A stretch of 64,000 nt of DNA from positions 1 to 64,000 of the forward strand of contig DF237438.1 of assembly GCA_000708835.1 (NCBI GenBank). The letters are read 5' to 3'. The translations under genes were made by a program, and so were the position numbers. The notes beneath the pieces were generated by a model. It did not search any database, was not told the DNA's origin, and saw only the letters and a list, made by a program, of their open reading frames with translations. The DNA is from Klebsormidium nitens. Its lineage: Eukaryota; Streptophyta; Klebsormidiophyceae; Klebsormidiales; Klebsormidiaceae. Below are positions 1 through 12,200 of the stretch, piece by piece. The stretch's first letter is position 1; every line of letters begins with the position of its first letter.

Positions 1-2524
1 TTCTAAAATCGACTTGCGCTCCGGTTATTGGCAGATCCCTATCCACCCCGATGACGTCACTAAAACCGCCTTCCGCACCCGGTACGGCCACTTCGAGTGG
101 CTGGTTCTACCCTTTGGCTTGACTAACGCCCCGGCCGCCTTCATGGATCTCATGCACACCGTCGGTCTTTCGAGATTTGCTCGACCCCGGGGGCGTCGTC
201 ATTTTCCTCGATGATATTTTAATATACTCTGATTCTGCAGAGGAACACGAGCGCCTCCTCCGGGAGGTATTCACACGCCTGCGCAACCACACCCTCTACG
301 CCAAGGAGTCCAAGTGTGAATTATGGCGTACCGAGGTCACCTTCCTCGGCCACGTCATCAACGCTGAAGGGGTGTCAATGGAGGCATGCAAGGTTGCGGC
401 GATCACCACATGGCCTCAACCCCAGGACCCTGGCCATATTCGCTCATTTCTTGGTTTGGCTGGCTTTTATCGTCGATTTGTTCGTGATTTTTCTCGCCTT
501 GCCGCTCCTCTGACTGATTTGCTGGTGAAGGGTGCAAAATTCGAGTGGACGGATACACATAACCACGCATTCCACTCACTCACATTTTCGCTAACCCATG
601 CACCTATCTTGCGCCCCTTTAACCCTGACCTTCCTTGTACACTCGACATCGATGCCTCCGACTTTGCGGTCGGAGGTGTACTTTTGCAAGGTACCGCCGG
701 TACCAATCTTCACCCGGTCGCGTTTGAGTCTAAACGACTCAATCGCGCTGAGCGGAACTACTCCGCACGCAACCGGGAGCAGCTAGCCCTAGTACACGCC
801 ACGCACAAGTGGCGCCACTACCGTTCTTGGTCGCTCGGTGGCGGTTCGCACCGATCCTGCCACTCTTGTACCCACTTAAGCTGGAGTACATGCGCTCCCG
901 CCACCACCGGTGGGAGGAGCAACTCACCCAATTTGACCTCAATCTCACGTACAGGGAGGGGCGCCTCAACATTGTACCGGACGCCCTCTCAAGGCGCCCG
1001 GACCACAAGCCCGAACCTCCCGCTAACCAACCCGTTCTTGCTGCAGTGTCAAGTCTAATTCCCGACCGGGCTTTTCTAACAGATCTCCGCCTAGCCACTA
1101 CGGCGGACCCTTACGCCCAGATGGTCGTTTCCCGTATGGTTCTAGCTGACACTGCATTTGAGTCTTTTTCGCTTGACGACGGTCTGCTCTATAACTCCGA
1201 TCGCCTATACATTCCTCCAGTACCTGCACTCCGTACCCGAGTACTCCAAGCTAACCACGATTGTAACGCTGCCGCCCACCTAGGTATGGACAAGACCGAA
1301 GAGTTGGTCGCCCGCACCTTCTACTGGCCGGACCTCCAAGCGGACGTCCGGCGTTACATTCGCACTTGCGACGCCTGCCAACGCAACAAACCCAGCAACC
1401 GCCGCCCTGGGGGTCTATTACAGCCACTTCCTATCCCCCAGGAGCGGTGGGAGCAAATTTCAATGGACTTAATTGTGGACTTACCTAAAACTACATGCGG
1501 AAATTCCGGCATTGCTGTCTTTGTCGACCGGTTATCTAAGGAAATTAAAATTGCACCCATCTCTGATGACACCACTGCCCCTTCCATCGCACAGGTATAT
1601 TTCGATAATGTCTTCAGACATAAGGGCTTGTCCCGAGTCATCCTCTCCGACAGGGACCCACGGTTCACATCTAACTTTTGGCGGTCCCTCTTCAGGTTAC
1701 TTGGTACCAAACTATCGTACTCCACCGCATTTCATCCCCAAACCGACGGTCAAACCGAGCGCGTGAACCGGGTCATCGAGGAGGCTCTCCGACCCTACGT
1801 CAACGCCCGGCACACTGACTGGGACCTATACCTCATCCCTATCGAATTCGCCTACAACAACTCGGTACAAGCATCCACCGGCCACTCACCATTCTACCTA
1901 AACACCGGTAGACACCCTCTCACACCCTCCGCCCTCCTAAAACCACCTTCCTCCGATACCGCCGCCGCAGATCAATTCCTAACAACATCGCCGCTTCCCT
2001 CGTCGAAGCCAAAACCCTCCTAGTCCTCGCCCAAAACCGCCAAAAACAATACGCCGACCAACGCCGCCGCCCCCTGACATTCCAACCTGGCGACCAAGTC
2101 TACTTGGCCACCACTAACCTGTCGCTTCCCACCCGATCACAAGTTCGCAAACTTACCCCAAAATTCACCGGTCCATCATTTCACAATCATCCAAACCATC
2201 TCCGACGTAGCGTACCGCCTAGACCTACCCCCCCACATGACCATACACCCAGTCTTCCATGTCTCCCAACTCAAACCGTACCAACCAAACGACCCTACCC
2301 GCTTTACCAACCGAGACCCCCCTCCACCACCACCAATACTCACCGCTGACCAACCCCAACACCCTATAGACAGTGTCGTGGAACAGCGTACCGTCGGCCG
2401 CGGTACCCGGCAACGCACACAGTACTTAGTAACATACCGCGACTAACCCTTCCACGAAGCCCAATGGGTCGCCGCCCACTTGGTGAATTTAGACCCCAGC
2501 AACGAGGACGTTGCTGGTACTTAA
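1..2524 (+). mobile_element. Ty3/gypsy chromovirus pol remnant (5' truncated by window, frameshifted)
   Basis: This is the 3' part of the pol gene of an LTR retrotransposon. In order it shows: reverse transcriptase ([21 protein letters not shown], and an FLDD form of the YxDD box near 209-220), RNase H (TLDIDASDFAVGG near 643-681), an integrase with an HHCC zinc finger (near 1280-1380) and DDE core (MDLIVDLP, SDRDPRF, HPQTDGQTERVNR near 1460-1770), and a C-terminal chromodomain-like tail (near 2420-2510). The chromodomain places it among chromoviruses, whose integrase tails bind chromatin. The reading frame changes near 165-175, near 820-890 and near 2165-2180, and there are in-frame stops at about 2021 and 2444, so this copy is inactive. 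Gag and protease lie outside the window. Confidence 0.93.
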
Positions 2525-2532
2525 GGGGGGGA
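2523..2532 (+). other. polypurine tract of the Ty3/gypsy element
   Basis: A purine run (AAGGGGGGGA) sits directly after the pol stop and five bases before the TGTAACA start of the LTR. This is the usual place for the plus-strand primer of reverse transcription. Confidence 0.8.
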
Positions 2533-2536
2533 CTGC

Positions 2537-2970
2537 TGTAACACGTGGATATTTCTTAAGCATTTATAGCCGTAGATATGCCGATAAACACAATCTGATT
2601 ATACGATAATCTAAGGGTTTCCCCCTCTAACGGTAACATGATCTTCTTAAATAAATACTCGATTCTCATTGGTTTAAATATGATGAGCTTAGCTTAGCTA
2701 AGCTTATCTCCCGAGCTGCCATGAGCTGCAGCACTTCATTTTATTAAACTACACTTACAGACTGAGCTCGCGTCGAGCTCAGCAAGCTTGGATCAAAGCT
2801 ATAAAGTGGATTTCTCCACTTGTGGAACTCACTTCTTGACTCCGGATTTGAGGGCAACTTTCATCTTTAGAATCTTATCAACTCTCTACTCAAGTCTCTC
2901 CGCGTCCACTGTAGCAAGACACTTGAGCAGACAGGGCCACTTATAGTACTTAAGTGTGCACCCGTTTACA
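2537..2970 (+). repeat. 3' LTR of the Ty3/gypsy element (right end tentative)
   Basis: The left edge is set by TGTAACACG right after the polypurine tract. The right edge is proposed at GTTTACA (2964-2970) because it mirrors the left terminus as TGTAA...TTACA. The 5' LTR is not in the window, so the end cannot be proved. Inside are a 14-base palindrome AGCTTAGCTAAGCT near 2690-2705 and a 9-base hairpin CTGAGCTCG/CGAGCTCAG at 2762-2782. Confidence 0.5.
2800..2806 (+). promoter_or_regulatory. TATA box in the LTR
   Basis: TATAAAG lies about 260 bases into the LTR, the expected U3 position for the Pol II promoter of the element. It is a motif call only. Confidence 0.5.
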
Positions 2971-5900
2971 TACCCGAGGCTAGAGGCTAGGCCAGCAACC
3001 GAATGACTGGGATACCGTCACAGTGCCGTAGTTCCCGCACTCGTCACACAAAACGCCGAACTTGGAACACCCACCTGAGGCTGGAGGAATCGCATGATTC
3101 CATGAGGCATGAGCCCGCTGCCTCTACGGTCTACCGTCTACGCCACTAGGTACTTTGTTCGCTGCCAGCATGGTGCCTCTGCCAATTTAACACTAAAGCT
3201 ACAGTATTACTTTTAGTATATCCTACATGATCCGTTGTGGACAATAGCAGCACATCAGCGCAAGGCTTCCAGGATCCGCCCGCAGCGAGCGATTTGAGCA
3301 CCAACTACTGTAGGAGCCTTAGACTTGGCCATCACTGAGCTTTTCAGGGAGCAATGGCGGCGACTTTTGCATCGCGCATGCGGGCTTTCATTGACAGTCC
3401 AACAGGGCCGCGTACGACTCACTTCTGGGGTCCTGTTGCCAATTGGGGCTTTGTTTTGGCGGTGAGGGGACTCATGTTTCTGGTGGAAGCCTTTTCCCGG
3501 CTCTCACAAGCCACCTGATTTGGATGTGGCAGACATTTTTGGAATGATGCCCGCTTGATGCCTGCGAATCCCGTCTGGAAGATCAAGTCAAGTCTCAAGC
3601 CAGCACTCTTAAGCTTTGGGGATGGCTCGTTTTACTGTCGGTGTAGGTGCGTCTGATGACGATGCGAAGGTTTCTACTTCTTGTATGCTGCCAGCATTCC
3701 CTCTGTGACAAGATTCTTCCCACTTTGTCGCAGGATAGAGCTTTGCTAAAGCCTAACGGTGGTGCCGGTTGATTCGGGCATGCAACTTTGGCGCCATGCT
3801 GATAGTTTCTCCGCTTTCTGTCAGGGCATGGCAGACACGAAGAAGTCGCCCGAGCTGCTGTCTGGAAATATGACCTCAGGTGTGTGCAGGAAGCGTTCGC
3901 CACTGACAGTCTCTTGTACGCAATGTATGAAAGCAGGGCATGCATCTTTGTCTCGCCGATGCCCTTGCTGCAACTGAGTTTCATACGGAGCTGAGTGCGT
4001 GTACGAAGATATCTTGCATAAACTGTTCAACCCACTGCTAACGGGATATTGTATGCTGCTTTTAATCCTTTGCAGGAGGTGCACTTCTGCCAATCTGCTT
4101 ACTGCCTTCTATTGCGAATTTGCTGACTGCCTTGTATTGTTCAATGCAGCTATGTGCGTATATAGTGCGTTGTTCATGCGCTTCGCCTGGGTGGTACAAC
4201 CAAGAAACTACCTGCTCTTGGCTTGCCATGCTTCTAATGAGTCTGTCCAGCTCTACAATCTACAGCGATTCCTGCGATTCCATTACGGGTGAGGAGCTCG
4301 AAGTTTGTCTTGAATTCAAGTCATGTTTGGATATGCACATGCTCACAATTAGAATTGGTGACCTGAAGCTCTGATTCGGATAGACTTGCAGGAGAGAAGC
4401 AGTCTTCTGGAGCGGAACTCGTGCTTTCTGCGTAGTTTGGAAGCCCCTTCAGATTCTTACTTCGTCTTTTCCTCGATGCAGAGACAGTCCGACCGTTGCG
4501 AAGCTTCAAGATCCCAAGTGATGGGCTAAAGAAGGTCGGTGCTTTTCAGCTTCCCATAAGTTTGTAACATAAAATGGTCGTTATACAAGATTTGAATGTG
4601 TTGATGCACCAGACACCTGATCAGGTTTTTCAATCCTCATTCAATCATGATGTTTGGCCCTTCAATCGATCTCTACTGGTCAAAGGCAGTCAGACTCCGA
4701 GTAAACGTATCCTTGAACATCACAAATCTGCAGGCCTAGTGAATTGTGATCGACTTGGTAAATACAGGCTCAACACACACCAGTGCCGGGTGGTCCCTAT
4801 TGCCGCCAGTGTGGCCCGGTACTATGATCCATTTTCAGATACGTCCGTATGCTTGAACTATTGACGTTGATGTGTTGCCTTGTCATCTGATTGCTGGTGT
4901 GCTCAAAAGCGTCGCAAAGCGCAGGCAGCTACTAGGCTAGGCTCGTGGCCGGATCATTGGTCATACCAGTTTACACTCAGATTAATAGCTAGAGGACTTT
5001 GCTACTACCGACTTCAAATTGGTCATGTGCAGTTTGAAACTTTAGTAAGCCACTTGAATTTGTGAATGATTATATAGCCAGACTATCTATGCACCACCAT
5101 CCAGTCGGACCTTCACTTGAGGCCGAGAGAATTTGGCGGTGGAGTAGACCGGTGAAATGATCGATGGCATTTATGCAAATCAATTATCGAGTAACAAATT
5201 TTGCGGTGAAGACCGTCTAGACCACGCCGCCTAGCTTATTGAGCCCGTTAAGCCTGCAATAACAATACTGCAAGCTGCACAATTACTCGACTTATAAGTG
5301 ACTTGACTCGAGTGCGATCCGACATGGTCAGTGAGCATACTAATGCAGGTGATACCTATATGTGTCCGAACTCGAGCTTATCGCCTGCGCGGGCCGGCTC
5401 GATTTTGGCCGGGTACGCTCATGCATGCTGTTTATATCATTCCTGGCCCTCAATTCGCCAGGACTCTTTCATCGGACACCGTTTGCGTAGGACAGAAATG
5501 CAGATCGAGTCTCGTATACGTACTATTAAACTTCCATCGGAGTGACGATTTCGACAGAGATTTTGTGCATGCATTTTTAAGGTTTTGGCCGTACGTCATG
5601 GCTTCCACTGCAGCTTGCGACAATGGCGGACTTCTACCTATCTCCTCCTTCTTCCTGCAGCAGAGCTGCACTAATTGACACGTATGCAAGGCCAGGCTTG
5701 TCGAATTCTAGATCGATTCAAGTTGTCTCGGGTATGCTCCGACTATAGCCGGAGCAGGCAAAGGATTGTCCGGTCCCATGGCGTCTTGCGGAAACCTTTA
5801 GAAATTGCATGAGCGGCAAAAAGCGCTATGAAAGCTATAACTAAAGGCCGCGGCTCCTAGCAAGATCCGGGCCAGGATATATTACGGGCTGGCATGTCAT

Positions 5901-6400
5901 GAGACGCCGCGCTGCAAGTGTTTATACTTCGATGATCGGATCAAGATTGTGCACCTTTCGTGTCGTCGTAATCAGCATGACTCATGGTCCTGTAATCAAA
6001 TTGACTAAGTTATTTGAGGCTTTGATTCATAAGAGCATCTTAACGACGACACGGCCTGCACGTCATTGAATGAATTTATGATGGTATCCGAGAGCAACGT
6101 GTGCTGCCGCTAGCTGACCGCGCACTTCATGGTACATCTGCATAAACGGTGCAACAAACTTGACTCGAAACTCAGAAGTCAACAAGTCAAAAAGTGAAAA
6201 CAACCTGGCAATCTTTCAAGTTGGACATTCAAATTTGGGAGGCATTTGCATCTAGTAAGGATGGGTCCAACTTGACAATCTCTTTCCAAAACGCCATACA
6301 GTAGCCACATAGGCCATATGCTTCCATGGCATACACGTAGCTCGATTTTTGATCGGTCTAGGTGGATCCGACTTGATACAAATTGGTTTTGGTGAGAGTG
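2971..6400. other. intergenic, no gene recognised
   Basis: Short open frames occur on both strands, but none shows a known family, a convincing splice-linked frame or the GC-rich codon bias of the neighbouring genes. One CATGCATG palindrome is at 5420-5427. No tRNA or rRNA was seen. Confidence 0.6.
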
Positions 6401-7872
6401 CTATGTTGTCAATGCTTGAGCCTCAGCTTCTTCCATAGAATCACCCCTGCCGTTAGTAGGCTCTTCCTCTTCAACATCGCGTCCCGGTACTTGAACTTTC
6501 TGCAGCATTTGAATTCTAGGATTAGATGCCTCGAATGGGTGATGATTCAAAAGATGCGTCAACCCTCTCGACGAAAGCCAGTTTCAAGACAGCGGGGTTT
6601 CTAAAACCGATCCGCATGACTGTAAATCAACAAAACGGTGATAACTTTTCGAATCCGATGGGAATGAAGAACCTTCACTTGGTGCGCGATTCTTCAGCAG
6701 TCGAATCGTAAGGCACCAAGAGCGCTTTTTCCTAGGCAAGCCGGTGCTCCAATCGTCACTGGGGGTGTCACAAGTGGTGCAGTGCCTCACCGCCTGTGCC
6801 TGCCCCCTGCGCACGTCCTCCTCATGCTCCTTCTTGAGCCGCTCCAACTCCTCCTCCTGCTGCTGCCGCTCAAACCATGTGTCCGCCTCAGCCCAGACTG
6901 CAAACAAAAGGCCTCTGGCCTGACTGATCCGGGGTGTTGACACTAATATGCACCATAGGAGCAAGAAGAAGAAGACGGAAGTGGTAGATTGGATACTGGG
7001 AACGAAACCAAGAGAAGTAACTCTCCATCATAGCCACAAATGATCCCAAGAGCAACGATCAGGCCAGGGTGCTGAATCCGACATAAAACAAGTTTGGGGT
7101 TATGGAGACCGTTGTTGTACCCGGTTGATTTGCCCAGCCCTGCTCTCCTCCCTTGATCTTGATGGGCTGCGCCACATTGACTGTGAGCACGCGTCCGTAC
7201 AGCTCTGCGTTGTTCATGTTGTCCAGGGCTGCCGCAGCATCTTCCCTGCAAAACCAAGCTGGGGTTGACTTGGTTTCCGTACAGCCAATTTACATCCGTC
7301 ATTTGCTCGCATGCCAGCTTGCTGAATGTACTCACACTGCCGACTTTTCATCATCTCTGGGTATGGCATTACACTGCATCAACTCTGCGAATCGCTCGCT
7401 ATCCAAGGAGGGCGCCACCCACGCTTCCATGTATGTGATGAAGCCAAAGCCGCGGTGCTTCTGCGTGGCCTGGTCCAGGGGCGTGTTGATGTCCTTGATG
7501 TCCCCGAACGGAATGAACGCCGCGTGCAGGATGCCCTCCGTAACCGCCTCGTCCAGCCCGCCTGCACCTCAGGCAGGCACCGTCAGCACAGGGACGCAGC
7601 TGCCGTAGGCAGGCCCGACTGGCGCCGCGAAACATACCACGACCATCTAGCTACGCCACCGTGTAGGACTTCAGAGGTCACCACTACAATGGAGAGACAT
7701 GGCCTTCACTTGACGGATCTCAGCGCGACTACCCTCACCCTTGGGCACTTGCTACACTAGCATGTCATCAATCAGAAAGTTATGCAAATGCAAATTGCAC
7801 CAGCAATCATTGCAACTAAGCAAACTCACCAATATAAAGCGTTGTTTTTGGATTGGCTACCGGAATCGCCAT
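6401..7872 (-). CDS. RRM spliceosomal protein, PPIE N-terminal / AtE1 type (5 exons, 170 aa)
   Basis: Exons 7872-7830, 7561-7423, 7245-7121, 6897-6791 and 6499-6401 join in phase to 170 residues. The protein starts [20 protein letters not shown], followed by one RNA-recognition motif (residues about 12-90) with RNP2 LYIGGL and RNP1 [10 protein letters not shown]. Next come [18 protein letters not shown], the linker signature of human cyclophilin E and Arabidopsis AtE1, then a charged coiled stretch and an acidic tail. Human PPIE carries a cyclophilin domain after this linker; here, as in plant AtE1 (177 aa), there is none. Known relatives belong to late spliceosomal complexes, so a nuclear splicing role is inferred. 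The last exon rests on a good acceptor and phase match. If intron 4 were retained, the frame would instead run on to 6584. Confidence 0.88.
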
Positions 7873-8147
7873 CGCTCCGCTGTTCTTCACCCCATCAAAG
7901 CAGCATCTTGTGGCCCCACGTCGTGTCCTCCGCTTGTCCAACGCCTCTGTCAACGTCTGCTAATGACGACCATTCTTTGCGGCACCAGGGCGGGCAGCTC
8001 CCATGCAGGGCCTAGGCAACCGCCCTCGTTCTGCTCAAGTTTCAAAGGACTGCGCGCAACCTGCGACTCGCGAGAAGTCAGAGTAGCCTTCGGATCGGAT
8101 CAACTGGGCACCGAGACTCCGAGAGGCTTGGCCGGGGCCTAGAACTT
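7873..8147. promoter_or_regulatory. upstream region of the RRM gene
   Basis: This stretch lies between the RRM start codon and the nested repeat element. It presumably contains the promoter of the minus-strand gene; no distinct motif is claimed. Confidence 0.35.
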
Positions 8148-8893
8148 AGAGTACCGTCACTTTGAAGTGGCACCCGGTAAGGTATTTTAGCTAGAGGCAC
8201 TTTGGCTGGAAGGACTCAAGCCCCCCCCCTCCTCCTGGCCTTGCCTTCATAGAAAAGGTCAAGGCCCCGGTACCAGTAGTCACCACCCGGGCAAACCTTC
8301 TCGACGATCGAAAGCACCCGTCGTATGCATAGATTCGCCCCTTTTTTACGTTGAAAAGTGTTTTTTTTGTTGCATTAATGGTCAAAATCATTGACCCGTG
8401 GGCTAAGGGCACCGTCATTTTGAAGTGGGAGCGGGGTAGGTATTCTACAGGCCCCTGTCCTAGAAGGCCTCAAGGCCCCCCCCTTCCGGCCTAGCCTAAG
8501 ACAAAGGGCCCCAAGCCTCGGGCATTACAGTTGGTAAAACCGCGTCAAAAAAGGGGGTTTTGCCCCTAAACATACTAAAAATTTGGGCTGGGGCTGCGCC
8601 CCGGCCAGAGGGCTCAAGCCCCCCCCCCTCCTCCCACCTTAGCTCAGCAGATCAAGCCCAGCCCCCCCCCCAATCAGAATACCTACCCCGCCCCCATTAC
8701 AAAATGACGGTGCCCTAAAAGATGTAAAATCAGCGTATATAAAGGCATGTTCTTCAGCTAAAATCCGGCTAGGGCTTCGCCAGAAAGGCCTCAAGCCCCC
8801 CGCCCCTCCCCACCTTCGATTGGCTGAAACAGCCCAAACCCCCCCCCCTGACAGAATACCTAAGGGGGTGCCACTTCAAAGTGACGGTACCCT
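8148..8893. mobile_element. MITE-like outer element with terminal inverted repeats
   Basis: The left end (AGAGTACCGTCACTTTGAAG, from 8148) reappears inverted at the right end (8853-8893) with few mismatches over about 40 bases, ending in GGTATTCT/GGTATTTT. The body holds C-homopolymer runs after a CTCAAG motif (near 8215, 8469, 8611, 8792), all in the same orientation, and no coding capacity. A related shorter element sits inside it. I could not identify a target-site duplication. It resembles a non-autonomous DNA transposon, but the superfamily is unknown. Confidence 0.65.
8406..8716. mobile_element. MITE-like inner element nested in the outer one
   Basis: A 311-base element is bounded by inverted repeats of about 41 bases: AGGGCACCGTCATTTTG from 8406 and its inverse ending at 8716, both running to GCGGGGTAGGTATTCT. 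The termini are close relatives of the outer element's termini (AGGGTACCGTCACTTTG), so this is a second copy of the same family inserted in the first. Confidence 0.7.
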
Positions 8894-9221
8894 TACATAC
8901 CGCGATAGATCTAAGGTCCCTAAACTTCAGGCCCGGCCACCTGGGTTGCACTGAAGTCCCCGGTGGAAAACCCGGCTGGCTGTGGGGTAGACGAGGCAAA
9001 GACCGCCGACCGGGTTACAGTAGCCGTTACTGCGTCTGCTCGATCATCTCACATCTGCAGATCATGGTGGTCGTTGCGTGCGGTAGCCTCCCAACCTCGC
9101 ACTTCATGATTCATCTCCTCCGACTCATCCAAATTGTTTCATGAGAACGCGCATTGCGTAAAGTTGGCGTCTCTTCCTGCTTCCTTCTGCAGGCTGGTGG
9201 CGTCATTCCTGATGCCTGGCC
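8894..9221. promoter_or_regulatory. upstream region of PAN2
   Basis: This is the noncoding stretch before the PAN2 start. An acceptor-like TTCTGCAG at 9185-9192 could end a 5'UTR intron just before the ATG. No TATA box is evident. Confidence 0.35.
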
Positions 9222-12200
9222 ATGCTGGGCGATGACTTGTATGAGCTGGTGGCCGTATCGCAGCAGCGGCCCCGGCAGGCGGCCATTCACACTGCATTTG
9301 ACCCCAGCGAGGAGCTGCTATGGACCGCCACCGACCAGGTGAGCCCCGTCGCTGCGGCTGCAGGATCACTTTGTTCAGCTGGGGCTGCAGCAGCAGCAGA
9401 AGCTGCCGCCCAGGATGAAGCTCAGGCAGGGGCAAACTCGGTTGTTCCATATGGCAGAGCGCTCGAACGCTGTTGTATCAATGCTTGGGCATTGCCCACT
9501 AGGCTCCAGATAGAGTTGGCCATTGTGTCTGTCTGCGTTTCCCCTCCTGCGCCTGGTGTCGCTGGCGTGAGCTGGGTTGCTGCTGGCCTGGTGCAGGGGT
9601 GCGTCCAGGCGTCGCTGTGCCCCGGGCTGGAGCGCTACACGGTGTGGAGCAGCTTCCCGGTGGGCCACCCCGTGGTGGGCCTGCTGCCCACTGCAGCGGG
9701 GGTGCTCTCCGCCAGCAGCGACACCCTGCGCATGCACACGCGCGGGGGCGTGCCGCTGCTCAGGATGAGGTGAGGCGCCTGCCACCAGCAACATGGGCAC
9801 CAGGGACCGGCAGTGGGCACAGGCAGGGACAAGCCCATGGGGCGCATTTCGAACCTCAAAGGGTCCTCAAATAGACCATCTGTCTTGGAGACTCCAGTCT
9901 GTCCTGTGAAAGCTGGCGCCCAATCCTTAGGCCCCCACACCGTGTATCCCCCCGTGTCCTGCAGAGACCCCGCGCTGGCGGGCACCACCTGCTGCGACTG
10001 GGAGCGCTCGGCCGCAGGGCATGTGGTCCTGGGCCTCTCCCCCCAGGCGGAGGGCACTCGCTCCACCGGCAGCCCCCCCATGGCACTGGTGGACCTTACA
10101 GCGCAGCGTGTTGTTGCCACTGCCCCTGGCGGGGGGGGCGTGACAGCGCTGCGGTCGGCAGGGCGCCTGCTGGCATGCGGCGGCAGGACCGGGGAGCTGG
10201 TCCTGCGGGACGCACGGACCTTGAGGGCGGAGCAGACCATCGCAGCGTTTGCAGGTATGGAAGCTGCTAATGCAATGAAATCGAAGCTATGCACTATCAT
10301 TCTTATCCTCACTACAGGGGTGTCAAGAGTTCCCCCCTCGCCTGATTGGTCACTCATGGGGCCTGCTCTATGGGGTGTTACCTCCCCTGCCTTGCTGTTG
10401 GCCTGGCCGCCTTGATGGATACCCCCTGGCACTGCTTGTGCGGCAGGCGCGGTGGCGTGCGTGGACCTGAAGGATGTCACTGTGGTGTGCTGCGGGCTGA
10501 CTGCCCGGCGCGGCGCGGTGTACTGCGACCCGCTGGTCAAGGTGTTTGACATGCGCCAGGCGGGCCGGGCGCTGCAGCACCTGCCCTTCGCTCCCGGGCC
10601 CACTCGCCTGCGCTTCCACCCCAAGTTCTCCTCCACGCTCCTGGTCATCGCCGCCTCGGGGGCGGTCATGCTCTCGGACGTGCAGGGCGGCGGCGGCAAC
10701 TTCAAGAACTACCAGGTGGGCAGTCAGCACCTAAAAGACACGCGGCCAGCCAGAAGGCCTGCTTCGAGGGGGCTCCTCGAGTGCCGCTGACTCATTGCGA
10801 CCAGCCTGGATGAATCTGACGGCACACGCGTGCTCCTGCTTCTACGCAGTTGGGCTGCAGTACTGAGGCTGGCCCCTTGTTGTTTGTGACAGGTCGACTG
10901 CGAGGGGGATGCCCTACTCTCCGCTGACATCAGCAGCTCGGGTGAATCCCTGGCGTTCGGGGACGGCGGGGGTTTCGTCCACCTGTGGTCCGCCCAAGCC
11001 GCGCCCCGCGTAAACCTGTTCTCGGGGCCCACGGAACTACCCGAGCTGCACGCGCGCCCGCCTACAATCAGCCTGCGCGAGGGGGACTCGTTTGCGGCGT
11101 TGCCCCAGTTTCCAGCCGGGGACGAGCTGCCGCTGTCGGCGTACGACCCCACGGCCACGCTCAAAGTGGGCATGGCGCCGCGCATCGTGGACCCCTCCCT
11201 CCTTGACAAGCTCAACCAGGTACTGCCAGCGGCCCCTCCTGCGACTGGTCGGCAAGACGCGGCTGCTTCGAGCACTTTATACACGACAGTGGCAGTCAAG
11301 AGTGCCCTCTCCGTGCTTTGAAATCTGCAGCATTGTAGTCAGAGATCATCCTGGCGTCCAGCGATCCACACACACTTTTTCTGGCCCCTGCTGGGCCCCC
11401 TGTGTCGCACCTGCTTCCTCGCTGTCCTGTTTCACCCTGATCTGTGTTGGCCCGCTCGTCTGCGCCCCAGGTGGACTTCGTGGGCTACGTGGTGAACCCG
11501 TTCTTCCGGCGCGGCGCTGCGCACGGCGAGGCTGCGGCTGCGCTGGCAGTGGTGCGCAACCGGCGGCAGGCGCGGCGCAGCGAGCGGCCGAGCAGCGCGG
11601 AGGGGGGGGTGGCAGCGCTGGCGGCGGCGGGGCGCGAGCGGGTGGGGCGGCGTGTGCCCAAGGGGTACCGCTACGTGGAGATCAAAGCGAGCGCGGCCAA
11701 GGTGAAGTTCGAGGAGTTCGACTTCAGCTACTACAACAGGACGCGCTTCGCGGGGCTCGAGAACGACATGGCCAACTCCTACTGCAATGCGCTGCTCCAG
11801 GTGCGGCAGACCAACTCGGGAGTCGCCAATGGATGCAGCTGTTCGCACTGACAGCCACTTCGGCGTCCACCGCAGATCATCGATTGGCGTTTCATTCAGT
11901 ACCTCACACTTTCAGACCAGATTATCAACCCAACTCGACCTTAGTTCCTCTTTATCTGGTTGTCCGAAATCTGGTCAAACAAGAACCGGGGCTGCGACAT
12001 AAATCGAGGGAAGGAAACTCTTGGCAACCGTCCGCAGTGACCACTCTTGAGATAACTGGTAACAGGGACGGATGTTGACGAGCTCTCTGTATCTTGGTGC
12101 TCGCCTCGTTCGGCAAGAACCGGCTGAGAAACGTCTCGACGGCTGGTCAACCTCCGGTTCCTTCGCCCCCCCTCCCCCCGTTTCCCTTGGGCCCCCCTGT

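Noticed and set aside
3595-5689. several overlapping 80-130-codon frames
   Set aside because: Both strands, no family match, no codon bias like the real genes and no splice-linked continuation.
9635-10705. 356-codon open frame on the minus strand
   Set aside because: Antisense to PAN2 WD40 exons; long only because the exons are GC-rich. No family resemblance.
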